DNA from: Trematomus loennbergii
Taxonomy: Eukaryota > Chordata > Actinopteri > Perciformes > Nototheniidae
Direction of reading: 5' to 3'
NCBI GenBank assembly: GCA_012861695.1
Contig: JAAOOA010000033.1
Span: forward strand, 10,780,325-10,844,324
DNA: 64,000 bases
Shown: piece by piece, positions 1-11,345 of the stretch
Layout of the letters: every line of letters begins with the position of its first letter
How positions within the stretch are numbered: the stretch's first letter is position 1
Translations under genes and position numbers: made by a program
The notes under the pieces: model-generated
What the model was told of the DNA's origin: nothing
The model's database searches: none
The model's input: only the letters and a program-made list of their open reading frames with translations

Positions 1-61
1 GACTTTTTTGATAACGATTGCGGTCCGTTTGCGTTATCGTCCTCCTGGGGCTCCAGCCTTA

Positions 62-405
62 AGGCCGCTACACACCCACCTGAGACCAAAGAACGTGTAC
101 CGAAGGCGTCCCGCCTACACCGCCCGCCTACGAACACACCGCAAATACGTCAGTCGACGAGTGGCAATAACTGTCCTTACCAGCAGGCAGCGGTAGTGTG
201 AACAGCCAATCAGAGTGATTGCTTGTGCTGACTTTCTCTGATCTCCCGCGGCCGATTCAACATGTTGAATCGGCCGCGGGAGTTGTGAAAAGGTGCCGTA
301 AAGAGACGACGGTGCGGGACACACCAACCTGAGTAGGGCGCCGCGAATGCCCGACTGCCTCTGACGGCCTCTGACTCCCAAAATCGGGTTGGTGTGTAGC
401 CAGCT
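62..405. mobile_element. PIF/Harbinger-like MITE
   Basis: The ends are imperfect inverted repeats (AGGCCGCTACACACCCACC at the left; the reverse complement of the right end reads AGCTGGCTACACACCAACC), flanked by TTA at 59-61 and TTA at 406-408. A 3-bp TTA/TAA duplication is typical of PIF/Harbinger elements. No transposase is visible. A perfect palindrome lies at 243-282 inside it. Confidence 0.6.
243..282. repeat. Perfect 40-bp palindrome
   Basis: The left half CTCCCGCGGCCGATTCAACA is followed directly by its exact reverse complement with no spacer. It is GC-rich at the base and AT-rich at the centre. It lies within a MITE and could extrude as a cruciform; no function is evident. Confidence 0.95.
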
Positions 406-408
406 TTA

Positions 409-1391
409 GGCGCCGTTTACACGAGGAGAAAACTGCTTGTATCTGCATAGTTTCGCATGCGTATAGCCCTATTATTTACACGAGGCCGATAGAAACTGAC
501 CCCACAAACGATAACGGGTCCCAAGGTGGATAGATTTGCAAACGAAACGCTCTGGGGGTCAACCGAGTCCGTGTAATCACCTCTATACGAATATTTCCTG
601 AAAAAATAGCGATAGCCCCACCTCTCCCCGCCTCTCCTGCTCACTGCTGTAGCACTACTATCAAAAATAGCTGTGTTAATTAAACGCACAAGAGGTTCTT
701 GAATGAAATAATATTATAAAAGGCAAACCAGAATTGTTAACGCCCAATATACTCCTTAAACAAAATAAACAGAGTCAGATTTCATGCATTGATCCATTAT
801 ATTGACAAAGGAGGATCTCACCCGGTGTTTGTAGAGAATATCTCTCTTTCTGAGCCGTCCTCTCCACAGAGACGTGCTTCTTGGTCGGTCGATGCAATAT
901 CCACAGATTCGGTTTCTTTCAGTTAACTTCCCCGTTGCATTTATCCATATGCTGAGGAAATGACTATATCCCGCTGAATACCAGCAATCGCCACACACTT
1001 CCTCCTGTCAGTAGCTACTGCTAGTGCTACTGCTACTGACCATGCTACAGATATTAGTGCAAAATCTACAGCTCCTCTACCACAACCATCAGCAACAAGT
1101 GGACATGGAGAATTACATGAACTACATGTTGCTAAATACTCCGCGGGGCTTAAACAGAAGGGTAGCCATGGCAACATTGTGGCGGGGCTGCTCGGGCTGC
1201 TCTTCTTCGCGGCTTTTGGTGTATTTTGGCGGAAGTTACAGCGCCACTTACAGTCCCGGCATATGTACTACAGCGTTTCCAGCGGCCTCGTTTGAACAGA
1301 CACGTTAAATGAAACTAATGCATGTGAACGGAAGACTTTTTTGAATACGCATACTGTGCATAAACGCAAACGGTCCCGTGTGAGCGGGGCC
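409..1391. mobile_element. Harbinger-like element, second of the nest
   Basis: The left end GGCGCCGTTTACACG and the reverse complement of the right end GGCCCCGCTCACACG are similar terminal repeats, flanked by TTA at 406-408 and TTA at 1392-1394. The element shares its left target site with the right end of the preceding MITE. Open frames inside are short and show no recognisable transposase. Confidence 0.5.
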
Positions 1392-1599
1392 TTAGTATCA
1401 GAACTAATTGTTGCTGCTGGGAAGAATCTTGTAACGCTGTCCAGCAGCTGAGGATTGACCCCATTGTCAGGGGGCTAATGAATAAATGTAAATGTCGGTT
1501 GGGCTCGATGCATTAACATTTCTTTAGCATAATGCAGGAACCTTAATTAACACTTGCCCTCTCTGTTTGAAACTTGGCTCTATAGAGACTGTTGACTAA

Positions 1600-2362
1600 T
1601 GGCGCGTTTCCACTACAGCCCGCAGCCCGGTTTAAGAGGGCTGTGACGTCAGCGGCCCGTCTTTGGTTGCGTTTCCACTTGGCCTAGTACCGGCCGGCGG
1701 GTCCTAATTCACAGTTTTTCTGGCCTCATAAAATCGTGGGGCCAGGGCCAGAGACAACGAGGCTGAGTCGGGCTGAGTATGCTAAACTAGAGTGAGCGTC
1801 GCTGGCAAGGGGGCTACAACTACAACAAGATGGACATATTTGACCGTGATTTAATTGTAATACACGTTTCAAAATGATGCCGAAGTAACAACATACTGAT
1901 ACCGGTTAGTAAAAACCATGAATTAATGCTCTGTCAAGTCTGCAGACAGACGGCAGGGGAAAAACCTTTTAAAATGCGTGTTTTCTAAATGGAGATTGGC
2001 TAAGCTAACGCAGTATATGCCCCGACCGTCCACACTCACAACAACGGCCTATACAGACATAAATAAAGCAGCGACTGTATTCACCATGACACAGGCAGTC
2101 TGTGGTTTGTACTTGTTTAACTTTTGTCGAGTTTCTGAACATATATGAGGAGCTGTGAGCTCTGTGTGCTAACAGCTAACGGCTGTGTTGTTTTTCTGGG
2201 GTCCTCTGAAGATCACGTCACGGCTCCTCCTACACTGCGTTACTATAGATACTGCCCCAGTTCCTAAACTGTAATGGAAATGCGCCATAAAGTGAGCCAG
2301 TCCTAACGAGGCCCAGCCATACCGAGCGGGGCCGAGCGAGGCTGTGTAGTGGAAACGCGGCA
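1600..2362. mobile_element. Harbinger-like element with TAA target duplication
   Basis: The terminal inverted repeats TGGCGCGTTTCCACTACA and TGCCGCGTTTCCACTACA (reverse complement of the right end) are flanked by TAA at 1597-1599 and TAA at 2363-2365. It is non-autonomous in appearance, with no convincing coding region. Confidence 0.7.
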
Positions 2363-2365
2363 TAA

Positions 2366-2475
2366 GGCCCCGCTCACACGGGACCGTTTGCGTTTATGCA
2401 CAGTATGCGTATTCAAAAAAGTCTTCCGTTCACATGCATTAGTTTCATTTAACGTGTCTGTTCAAACGAGGCCGT
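2366..2475. repeat. Inverted copy of the right end of the 409-1391 element
   Basis: This ~110-bp stretch begins GGCCCCGCTCACACGGGACC and is the reverse complement of about 1284-1391. It looks like the end of a related element lying next to the TAA-flanked element. The other end is lost in the AT tract that follows. Confidence 0.8.
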
Positions 2476-2613
2476 TTATATATATATTATATAATATATA
2501 TAATATACAAGCAGCAAGCAACATATATATATATATATATTATTATATTATATATATATACAAGCAGCAAGCAACATATATATATATATATTATTATATA
2601 TATTATTATATAT

Positions 2614-2661
<48 letters not shown>

Positions 2662-2700
2662 ATATATATTATATATATATATATATATATAATATATAGT
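2476..2700. repeat. (AT)n low-complexity tract
   Basis: This is a long TA/ATT-rich microsatellite, interrupted twice by an ACAAGCAGCAAGCAACA unit. The Tyr/Ile-rich reading frame across it is a composition artefact. Confidence 0.95.
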
Positions 2701-5700
2701 TTTCTTGCCTGCTCTAAATAAAGTTGTGATTTGGAAAGACTGATAGATCTTTCGAGGCTGCTTTGCATTCCAGCCGAAGTCACTTCTACTCAGGATGGAG
2801 GTTTCAAAATTAGCATGGACTCCTCACCTGTCCTCCACACGTGTCCCTGCTCTGTGAATCTTGTCCTCTTTGTTGTGGCATTAAACAGACAGACCCCCGC
2901 CATAGGCGACAGATGCCTTCATTGCTGTTTGTAGCCGAGTTTTATGACCTGTTGGGACCCGACAAAGGTCACGATCCTGGACGGAGTGCTGACTCATGGA
3001 AGGGTAAAGTGTACCTACTCTTGCAGGAGAGACTGCTGCTACTGAATGTCAACATGAAGTGTCTTCATGTCTGCTGCTCAAGGGAGTGGACTCAAATCTG
3101 AAAACTTTAAAATGACTTAATGCTACTGATGAATTCCTAATAGTCATTGGTCCTACAGATCATTGAGTTTTTCATTTATTGCTGTGAATGCAAAACCTCC
3201 ATCCTCAGTAATTTTATACTGTAACACACTATCATTTTGTTCAGAGGGATTCTTTCTATTATACTAGAAAATACTTAGGCTTCACTGGAATTGAAACAAT
3301 TAGAGGATTTATCAGTCAGAAGCTTAGAGCCTTTTAGAGGGAACTTACTACACTAGTTGCACCTTACATAACCCAGTGTTTCCCCTACCATTGTATTGGA
3401 GGGGCGCTGCGCCCCGCCAACGGAGCCCTGCGCCCCCCCTGAAATTCAAGGTGTTTAAAAAAAAAAAAAATTATAATTTATTTTTATATATATATATATA
3501 TATTTATAGCACCAAATTGCAACTAATCTATACATACTGTCACTTTTCACATTGAACATGTGCTCTTTTATTAAATAAACTAAACACTTTCATTTTAAGT
3601 TGTGAGTTTAGTTTAATATATATCCCAATACCCCCCCAAAGCAGTAAACCTAGGGGAAACATTGAAACCAACTGTCAGCTGTTTCAGATGAGCTCTTTCT
3701 TAATTTGTGTAACTCGAGCTGCTTTATCAGTTTCAGGCTTGTGTCTGGGCTCGATGATAGTGGCACATCCCTCTGTGCTCAGGGTGTGGACCGCTTGCAT
3801 CAAGGATGTGTCCACTTAGTGATGTGACCAAGCCCTTAGTGGCAAAATATCTCATCATGAATCTAGTGGTACTTAATTTTACAACAAATTTAAATAAAGT
3901 AGCGAAAGAGTAATTGTTCACCAAATAAAGTAGCTGTAGCTTGATGTCTCATGTCTCTTTTCATGGAAATGAGTATTACTGATAGAAAAAGTGAATTTTG
4001 TGTTCCATCTTTAACATTTCACATCATGAAGTTAATGAAGAAGACAAAATGTTAAAAAAAAATCCAACAGGAGAAAACATTATGTTTGATCTCAGAGTTT
4101 CTGTTTTCCTCTAAACCAGTTTTTTTCTGAAATGATGTGCAAACGGCTGAAGTGACAACTTTTAATATATATTTTTTTCAAGGACAGTGTATAGCTTGCT
4201 TTCGATGTACCGCGCTGCTCCAAGCGTTGGCACGTGTCTCCACTGAGGCCTCACTGTCGTGAAAATTAATGTGAACCTGCACTGGTCTGATCGATTCTGT
4301 TGGCTGAAAACGACCTGTGACGACCTCCTGCCCCAAATAAAGCTTTGTCTTTTGCAAAGTTCAATTGAACTCTCTGTTTACACTCTCCAATATCAACTTT
4401 AGTTTACTTTCTACCTGGCTTTAAATGTGAGGAAGCAACAAGACATTCATGTTTTTCAAAGTTTACAGATCTTTGTTAGCGTTGTTCTGCAAAACAAGAT
4501 ATGGACGTAGCTATTCTTAAGATAACCATTAACATTGTGTTAGCGTGGCTTGAAGAGTCAGATACCCACACAAAAATCTGCATTTTCTTTTAAATTACAA
4601 AGCGTAATATAAGCTAAAAACTATTAGGCTATAAATAACACATTTACATATTGAGGGAAATTGCTGTCTTTGTCGGATGAGTATTGATGTCTGTACGTTG
4701 TAACTTGGCGTACACAGGGAGACCCTCCCAGCCTCTCACCTTTGTCTTTGGAGTGTGTGGTGTGTGTCTTTGTGGCACGGAGGCAGTTTACCGGCGTATG
4801 CTCTGTCGTTTCCTCCATATTTGGTTCTTGCAGAGGCTTCCCTCTGACGTTGCTCTGTTTTAACACCATCAGACTAAAAGTGGCTAAACATTAAAGTTTC
4901 ACTGTGATTAAACTTAAGATTTTGAGTGTGAGAACACCCTTATAATGACGACTATTAAGCATTCTCATCCAGTTTCTCTTTCCCTGTAATGGGAAAAAAA
5001 ATAGGTAATCGAGGGATGTCCTAGTTGGCTTTTGGGAACTGTATTTGTCCCGTTCGAAAATGTTCTCATAACTTTAATTTAAAAGACACATTTTGTTTGA
5101 AATATGTGTGCTTACAATTTTATTTAAATTATGTTAGACCCTGGCTTCTGTGAAGGATTTGTTTATCAAACTTTTGAGGAAAGTCTCAGATTGCTGCATC
5201 TCACATAATTAATTACCACAGTTACCTGAAAATTACAACAATCTCGTCAATTTAAATAGCCTACAAAAAGACCCAGCATCTGGCTGAGAGCCGGTTCTGT
5301 TTCCCAACACCAGCACTGTGTTTATCTAAGCCTGCAGAGCCGACGTGGCTTAAGGTTTATTTATAGGCTTCAGCAGCGAGACCGGGGGGGGGGGGGGGGG
5401 TCTTGGGAGCAGGTATTGTCACTGTGTGGTGCAGCACCCATGGGAATATGTTTTTGAGTTCCACCTGAGATGTGTGTGCAATGTGCTGAGTTTTCTAAGA
5501 AAAAGAGAGGGGGCTGTTTCTGTTAAAGAGTGATGAAATTGGAGATAACAGTAAATGTAGAAGTCTGACTTACAGCATTTGTTAAACAAGCTACCGTAGT
5601 TTGCAGCTGCAGTGAAGTATTTGATGTACAAAGTTATCTCACAGTGAGCCTGCAACATAAGTATAAGCGAAAACCAATGGAGAGGTAACCGTTAATGCAA

Positions 5701-6462
5701 ACTTATTTTTAAGGCTAAGGATTAGGAATGTTAATGTTAGCCTCCGGCAGTCAGGCTGCAACAACTGTCTCTGAGTGCTGTGAAGAAAGATGTGGAGAAT
5801 TAACAAAGAGGAGAGCGAAAGGGGGAACTGACAGGAGGAGAGAGGTGATTGAGTTGAGTGTAATAGTAAATTACAAATAGTAAAATCCTGGAAGACCGCA
5901 AAGAGGAAGACTTCACAGAAAAGGTCTTTTCTGAATTCACTGCTGAATGTGACTTTATTTGGAGCGGCCACTTATAGTGGGGCAGACATCTTGGCCCTGG
6001 GAGGCTCTACTCTGACCTTAAACCATCATCTGATACCATCTGATGCACTGGGCAGAGGCATACTTGCCCTCAGTGGGGGGAATCGTGGTGAAAGACTCAG
6101 CTGATCAGCAAAATGTCAACAATGACAAACCTGCTGTTTTATTATTGGAACAACCACCGTTTGTCCAGTTGTTGACAGACTACAGAACTCAATTTAGAGT
6201 CCCGAGTCACTTTCAATGCATGACTCATGGTCTGTCGTGTTCTGTTAGGTTCAAGAAGTGGTTTTAAAGCAACTTCTATAGCACATTTGATGTTATGTTA
6301 ACAGCTTTACTGACAATAACAAATATTTAGACTCTAAAATGTTATCTAATACAGACAGGCTGCAACTTTGTATTTTGATAACTTTTAACACATAATACCT
6401 ACAATTCAGGAGTTTTCTTGAAAGGGATATTCAGACTTTAAATGTTTGTCTAATATAAAAAT
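2701..6462. other. No gene recognised; 5' flank or first intron of larp1
   Basis: No exon with homology to a known protein was recognised. The stretch holds a hAT-like remnant (3374-3664), two AATAAA hexamers (around 2717 and 4336) that are not tied to any gene, and a run of about 17 G around 5384-5400. It could be intergenic or the first intron of larp1. Confidence 0.5.
3374..3664. mobile_element. Short hAT-like remnant
   Basis: The ends are CAGTGTTTCCCCTACC and, in reverse complement, CAATGTTTCCCCTAGG, a terminal-repeat style common to hAT elements. A GC-rich left part is followed by AT-rich filler. No clean 8-bp target duplication is visible. Confidence 0.5.
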
Positions 6463-7324
6463 TAGGGCTGTCAGTCGATTAAAATATTTAATCGCGATTA
6501 ATTGCATGATTGTCCATAGTTAATCGCGATTAATCGCAAATTAATCGCACATTTTTTATCTGTTCTAAATGTACCTTAGAGGGATATCTTTCAAGTTTTT
6601 AATACTCTTATCAACATATGAGTGGACAAATATGCTTTATATGTTTGTTTATTATCATTTGAACAATGACAAATATTCTCATGAATATTAAACACAACAA
6701 CCTCTGAACATTACAAATATTCGCTTCAATTCAACCTGGAACCTCTCTCATACAATTGTGTGTGTGTGTGTGGACCACCTGTGATGGATCGTTGGAGGAG
6801 CTATGTGCAGCTCAAGGCATATATGCTCCAACGGGAGCTGCCTGGATGCTGCAATCATGTTGCGCGCACTATCCGTGCTGAGTGTGCTGACTTTTCGTAC
6901 AATGTCCCACTGTCTGGCTACCTGCATAAAGTCAAGTGCTCGACGCAGTTGGCGGCGAAATGTCATTGAAACAGCTCCTTATATCCGTTAGCGCAGCTAG
7001 CTAGCACCAGATGCTAACAACAACAACAACACGTAAGGTGTGCCCTCTCTCGCGAGTCGCACCACACATACACACTCCCTCCCGGTCCTCCCGATGGCCA
7101 GTCCGGCCTGCCAGTGAGCGTGGAAGTGTGGTCTGCCACAAGCGGGCGGTAGGAGCGGGGCTGTCAGCATCAGCTTGTAGATGGTATTTTAAAACTCCAT
7201 GCGCTCTGAAACTACGGCGGCCGAGGACAAAAAAATACACATGCGTTAATCGCGTTAAAATAATTAGTGGCGTTAATTTTTTTTTGCGTTAACGCGTTAT
7301 TAACGCGTTAACTTGACAGCCCTA
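6463..7324. mobile_element. hAT-family element (862 bp)
   Basis: The ends are TAGGGCTGTCAGTCGATTAA and its mirrored partner TTAACTTGACAGCCCTA, flanked by a perfect 8-bp target duplication ATAAAAAT (6455-6462 and 7325-7332). Subterminal TTAATCGCGATTAATCG repeats occur at both ends. An 8-bp duplication is diagnostic for hAT. The internal open frames are not recognisable as a transposase. Confidence 0.9.
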
Positions 7325-7332
7325 ATAAAAAT

Positions 7333-10300
7333 ATAGTTACATTGCAATGAGTTGAACACTTTATGTGAAGGTAATACATCGCATGGTATAGTCCTCTGCC
7401 ATGACTTTGAGGCAGAAAGTTACATCAGCCACTGTCAAAGAAAGGTGTCAGAAGAAATCTGAGGTAATATCTGATGGTCACACCGTAAATCTGCCGAAAA
7501 ACATGCTCTGTCATGCTCTCTAAGCAGCATCAGTGTGATGTTAGAAACACTCAGACTACTGTTCACACTTTCTGTTAAAACTAAGCAGATAAGTGCGGAT
7601 AAATACTTGAGGAATTTGTGCTTATCCCTCAACCTAACTTAGAGACAGAGTTGTTGCACAGGCAAAAGCTTTTTCAATGTGTTTTTCTATTAACTATCTG
7701 TTTACGTGACCCAGATATTGCTTTATATTTGCACTGTGTGTTACTAACTCCCTTTCAAGAGGGTTATGAGTTGCTGGACACATGCCTGATCAGCGTTTGA
7801 ATGTAATACTGGTTGGTCACAGGCCAGTGTAAGTCATAATACTTATAGTACTAGTTGAGTAATCATATATTTACCTCTGGCGTGGAAGTTATTTATTCTG
7901 TCTTTGTTGAGACCTGGTTACACAAGAGCTAATAAATGAATATCTGAATAATTGTAACATTTAGATAATTACTTTATTTAGCCGTAACTAATACATTTGT
8001 TGTAGCTGATAATACTAACCCAAGTGGTTTAATGGTTTATCTAAATCCAACTGATGAAATGGTCACATGAACAGAAAAATGTCTAAACCCTAGTTGTGGC
8101 TGGAGGTCAGGGGTCGGCTAATGCCCCAGGGTTACTGTTCATAAAACACAGGAAGACATGTATGCCTTAGACTTGATCCACCATTAGAAAACAGGATCCT
8201 GATTCTGTTTGAGTCCGATTGAGAAAGTCTTAGCTTTGTTGATGGTGATCATTGATTTGAGTCTGGATGTTGGTGAGACGTGATATCGCCAGCCATAATT
8301 AGAATTTAGCAATTGTAACTTCTTATCATAAAGAAGTTAAGCTACACAAAGCAAGCATTTCAGTGTTTAAATGGTTCACAGCTCGTGAACTGTCAACAGG
8401 GGGGCGGAGGGAGCCTCGCTGCGGGGAAGCAGTGTGTGGACCTATTTCACCTGTCAGCGCAACTTACATGATGCGGTTTAAACAAATTTAAATAATTGGT
8501 TTAAACGGCATAATAATAATTAATGACGACCGTCGGTTCTGTGATTCTCCAGAACACACAGATGGCCAGTCCGCCCCTGTGTAGCATATTATTTTCGATG
8601 AGAGATGAGCAGATCGCCACTGGGCTTTCAACTAAAGATATAGCCACTCAAAAACTGCGGCATTTGTACAGCTCCTTATGGGTACTGCAATTTGTGAAGT
8701 GCCGGCGCGCTCCGGCAGCACTTCGCCCCTGATTGTTTCACCACGGAGGAAAGCAGCTGCAAGTCGACTGGAGTTAAAGAGAGCAGGACTGCGTTGCGTG
8801 CATGGCTTCCTTCTGCAGGTAACGGGAGACGCGCTCTGGCGGTGGTCTCGTTCAGGATCCGAAAATACAATTTTAATATTTTGCACACTTATTCCACTTA
8901 TTCCTAGTGTGCCACTGGTTACGGTGCAGAGGTCAAGTAAGGTAATTTCGGTAAATGACATGCGTCACATTTTGGCAAAAGTCTGATAAATTGCCTCACG
9001 GGAGATAACTCATCGTAGAAATGTAGAAAGTGTGTTTACCAGACGTTGTGTAACCCACTCCTCATCTGACATAATTTGACCTGCTGGGCTTCTGTATATG
9101 TTGTTGCTTACGTATGGGCATATATTTACAATATAGTGGTATAGCGCTGAAAACTGTAGCTAAACTTAACAATAGACGGCAGATATAAATGAAGTCGCTG
9201 CTATACTGCTTTTATGCAGGGAGGTAACATGTTGTAAGCATTTCATATTCTTGTTGTACTCAAAAGTCATTAGACTCGGTTTTATCAAGCTTGAGTAAAA
9301 GCAAATATACAGCCAATATTTAGAAAAGGGAATAAAAATGCATCTAATAAAAACCCAGATTAATGAGCAGAAATTATTCAACCTAAACTTAGTTTAGTGC
9401 AGCTCTGTGCGGACGGTAAAAACCTTTTGTTTCAGTCCAGGACCAGGACACAGTTTTGTGACTTGTTACGTTGTTCCTTAACTCTGTGTGCATGGAGAAC
9501 ATTAAGAGCCTTATTTCCCTGTGCTTCTGTACAGTTAAGTGTTTCTTTCAGCCTAACAGAGCTCTCAGTGTGGTTGTACAGTCATGCTCTCTGCAGATGA
9601 GAGTAGGCCTCCCTCACTGGCCCCAGGATTTCACTGGACCTTTAACTCTTAAACCACAGAACATTTCTGACTACAGTCCTCATGTGTTGAGTTAACAATA
9701 CGCTGGTTTTGCTTCCTTTAGAGAAGTACTTGTCAAAGCCAATCAAGACATTCAGGTTCTCTGTCAGTATCTCCTGTCCAGGCCATTTGTTATTGATAAA
9801 CCTTCTTCTCTCAGGAATGGGGAGAATTGTTATAACCCAATGATGAAGAAACTCTGACACGTGAACACACTGCAGCAAACGTCTGCTCCACATATAAAGA
9901 AAGTTCTGTGTCTTGTGCAAACACAAAAATAGTCGCAGGAACAATTTGAACTCTGCATATCACACGGCTCATACGTAACATTTAATTAGTGTAAGCTTAC
10001 ATTGTTCCCTCTAGATCTAAACTATTCTGTGTATCATGAAAACCTGCACAGTTATCTCTATTTCAATGAATATAATGATGCATTCCCAGATACATTTTTA
10101 AGCATTACTTTGAATTATTACTTGGTTTTAGTTCCCCAGATGTCACAGTGCATTATTGTCTGTGTCTGACATGATGGTAAACTGAATAGTTTTAACTTTT
10201 ATTATTATTCAGGAAGAAAAAGACATAAGAAGATTCTACAGACCGAGAGAAAGGGTTTTCATTAGGGTTTTATTGACAACGATGGATCAAGCAATGGAGA

Positions 10301-10575
10301 AAATAAAACTACTCTCAGTTAAATTCTCATTTATTCTGAAGGTTTTCTGTTTCAACACAAATTGAAATTATTTAAAGAAGTATATCTAAGTTCAGTGTTT
10401 CATATTTATTATTCAATACACTGGTTTATTGTTCAGTCCCATAGGTTCCTGTTTTGCTACACAGATGTGATCCTGGGCTCCTGAATACATATACACATGT
10501 TTGTAATGAAACCGTGGTTCTGCTCTCGCCTCTCAGTGTTGTTAGTGATAGTTAGTAGTCCGCCAAAGGCCTTCA

Positions 10576-10645
<70 letters not shown>

Positions 10646-11281
10646 CCCCCACATCCACTTCCCTTGACATGATCGTCCTTAAGGAGCTTACTGAGATTTT
10701 CTCTCGCTGTGAGCCGCTTTCACTCCCTCGTAGTCGGACTGTGGTGAAACTGCAGCCAAAAACAGCTAGAGGCAAGATCTCTGACTTCAGGCCACAAGAC
10801 AGATCGGCACGATAAAGTGAGCCTAGCTCGTCTTCTGGTATGTCTTTATGAAGAGTCGTGTCCAGGTACGACCAGATCTGATCAATTTTTTTCAGCTTTA
10901 ATGAGTTGGGTACTTAAATGTACTGTATTGTTCAAGTTGTTCATTGTCTGTGTGTTTTCTTCCAACTGTTTGGACCTTGCATTAGTTGTTGTATTAAGGT
11001 TTTGTATTTGGCCAGAGAAGATTAGCAAATGCTACGTCGCTAACAGGGATCTAGTTAATTAAACAGTAAGAAATGTAAAAGCAGGTACAAGAGTTGGCGA
11101 TGCAAAAAATATCTGGGTAAACACCCAAAGAAAGGCTATTGATTTCTTTTGACGTGTGACAAGAAAACTAGTATCTTTTGTTCTTTTCCTGCTTTCCTCT
11201 CCAATCATTTCTGTTGCCAGATGCTCATGTGTTCCTGTATGCAGAGCCGGTTGTAATGTGACCATCGTTGTGTTTTCACAG
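7333..11281. other. No gene recognised; upstream of the first visible larp1 exon
   Basis: I saw no exon here encoding the expected LARP1 PPPKVNPWTKN block or an initiator region. The CpG-containing stretch at about 8390-8860 is open in several frames but has no recognised homology. A (CT)n tract lies at 10580-10643. The true start of larp1 probably lies left of the window or is too diverged to see. Confidence 0.45.
10580..10643. repeat. (CT)n microsatellite
   Basis: About 32 CT units are followed by a short C run. The Arg/Glu repeat frame on the minus strand is a by-product of the dinucleotide repeat. Confidence 0.97.
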
Positions 11282-11345
11282 AGTCTACTGGGCCGGCCAA
11301 GGTGGTGAGAGCAGGAATCCACCCAAAGCCAGACGCGGAGGAAAG
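11282..11345 (+). CDS. larp1: larp1 visible exon 1
   Basis: It reads PAKVVRAGI, as in human LARP1 just before the VGDFGD block, then falls out of frame. The next exon needs the frame reading PKARRGGK, so one base (a C near 11319-11323) is missing. Acceptor ...cacag, donor gtaat. Confidence 0.85.

Noticed and set aside
1024..1308. 94-aa frame starting Met-Leu-Leu-Leu
   Set aside because: It lies inside a Harbinger-like element and does not resemble its transposase or Myb-like protein.
2349..2699. 116-aa frame rich in Tyr and Ile
   Set aside because: It is produced by the AT-repeat tract and has no protein-like composition.
2731..3101. Two overlapping plus-strand frames of 67 and 86 aa
   Set aside because: They show mixed composition, no recognised family and no convincing splice partners. 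An upstream exon of larp1 was considered, but the expected blocks are absent.
5384..5400. Run of about 17 G as a possible quadruplex element
   Set aside because: It is a single homopolymer with no spaced G-tracts; its length is unreliable in this kind of assembly.
10457..10775. Arg/Glu repeat frames on the minus strand
   Set aside because: They are translations of the (CT)n microsatellite.
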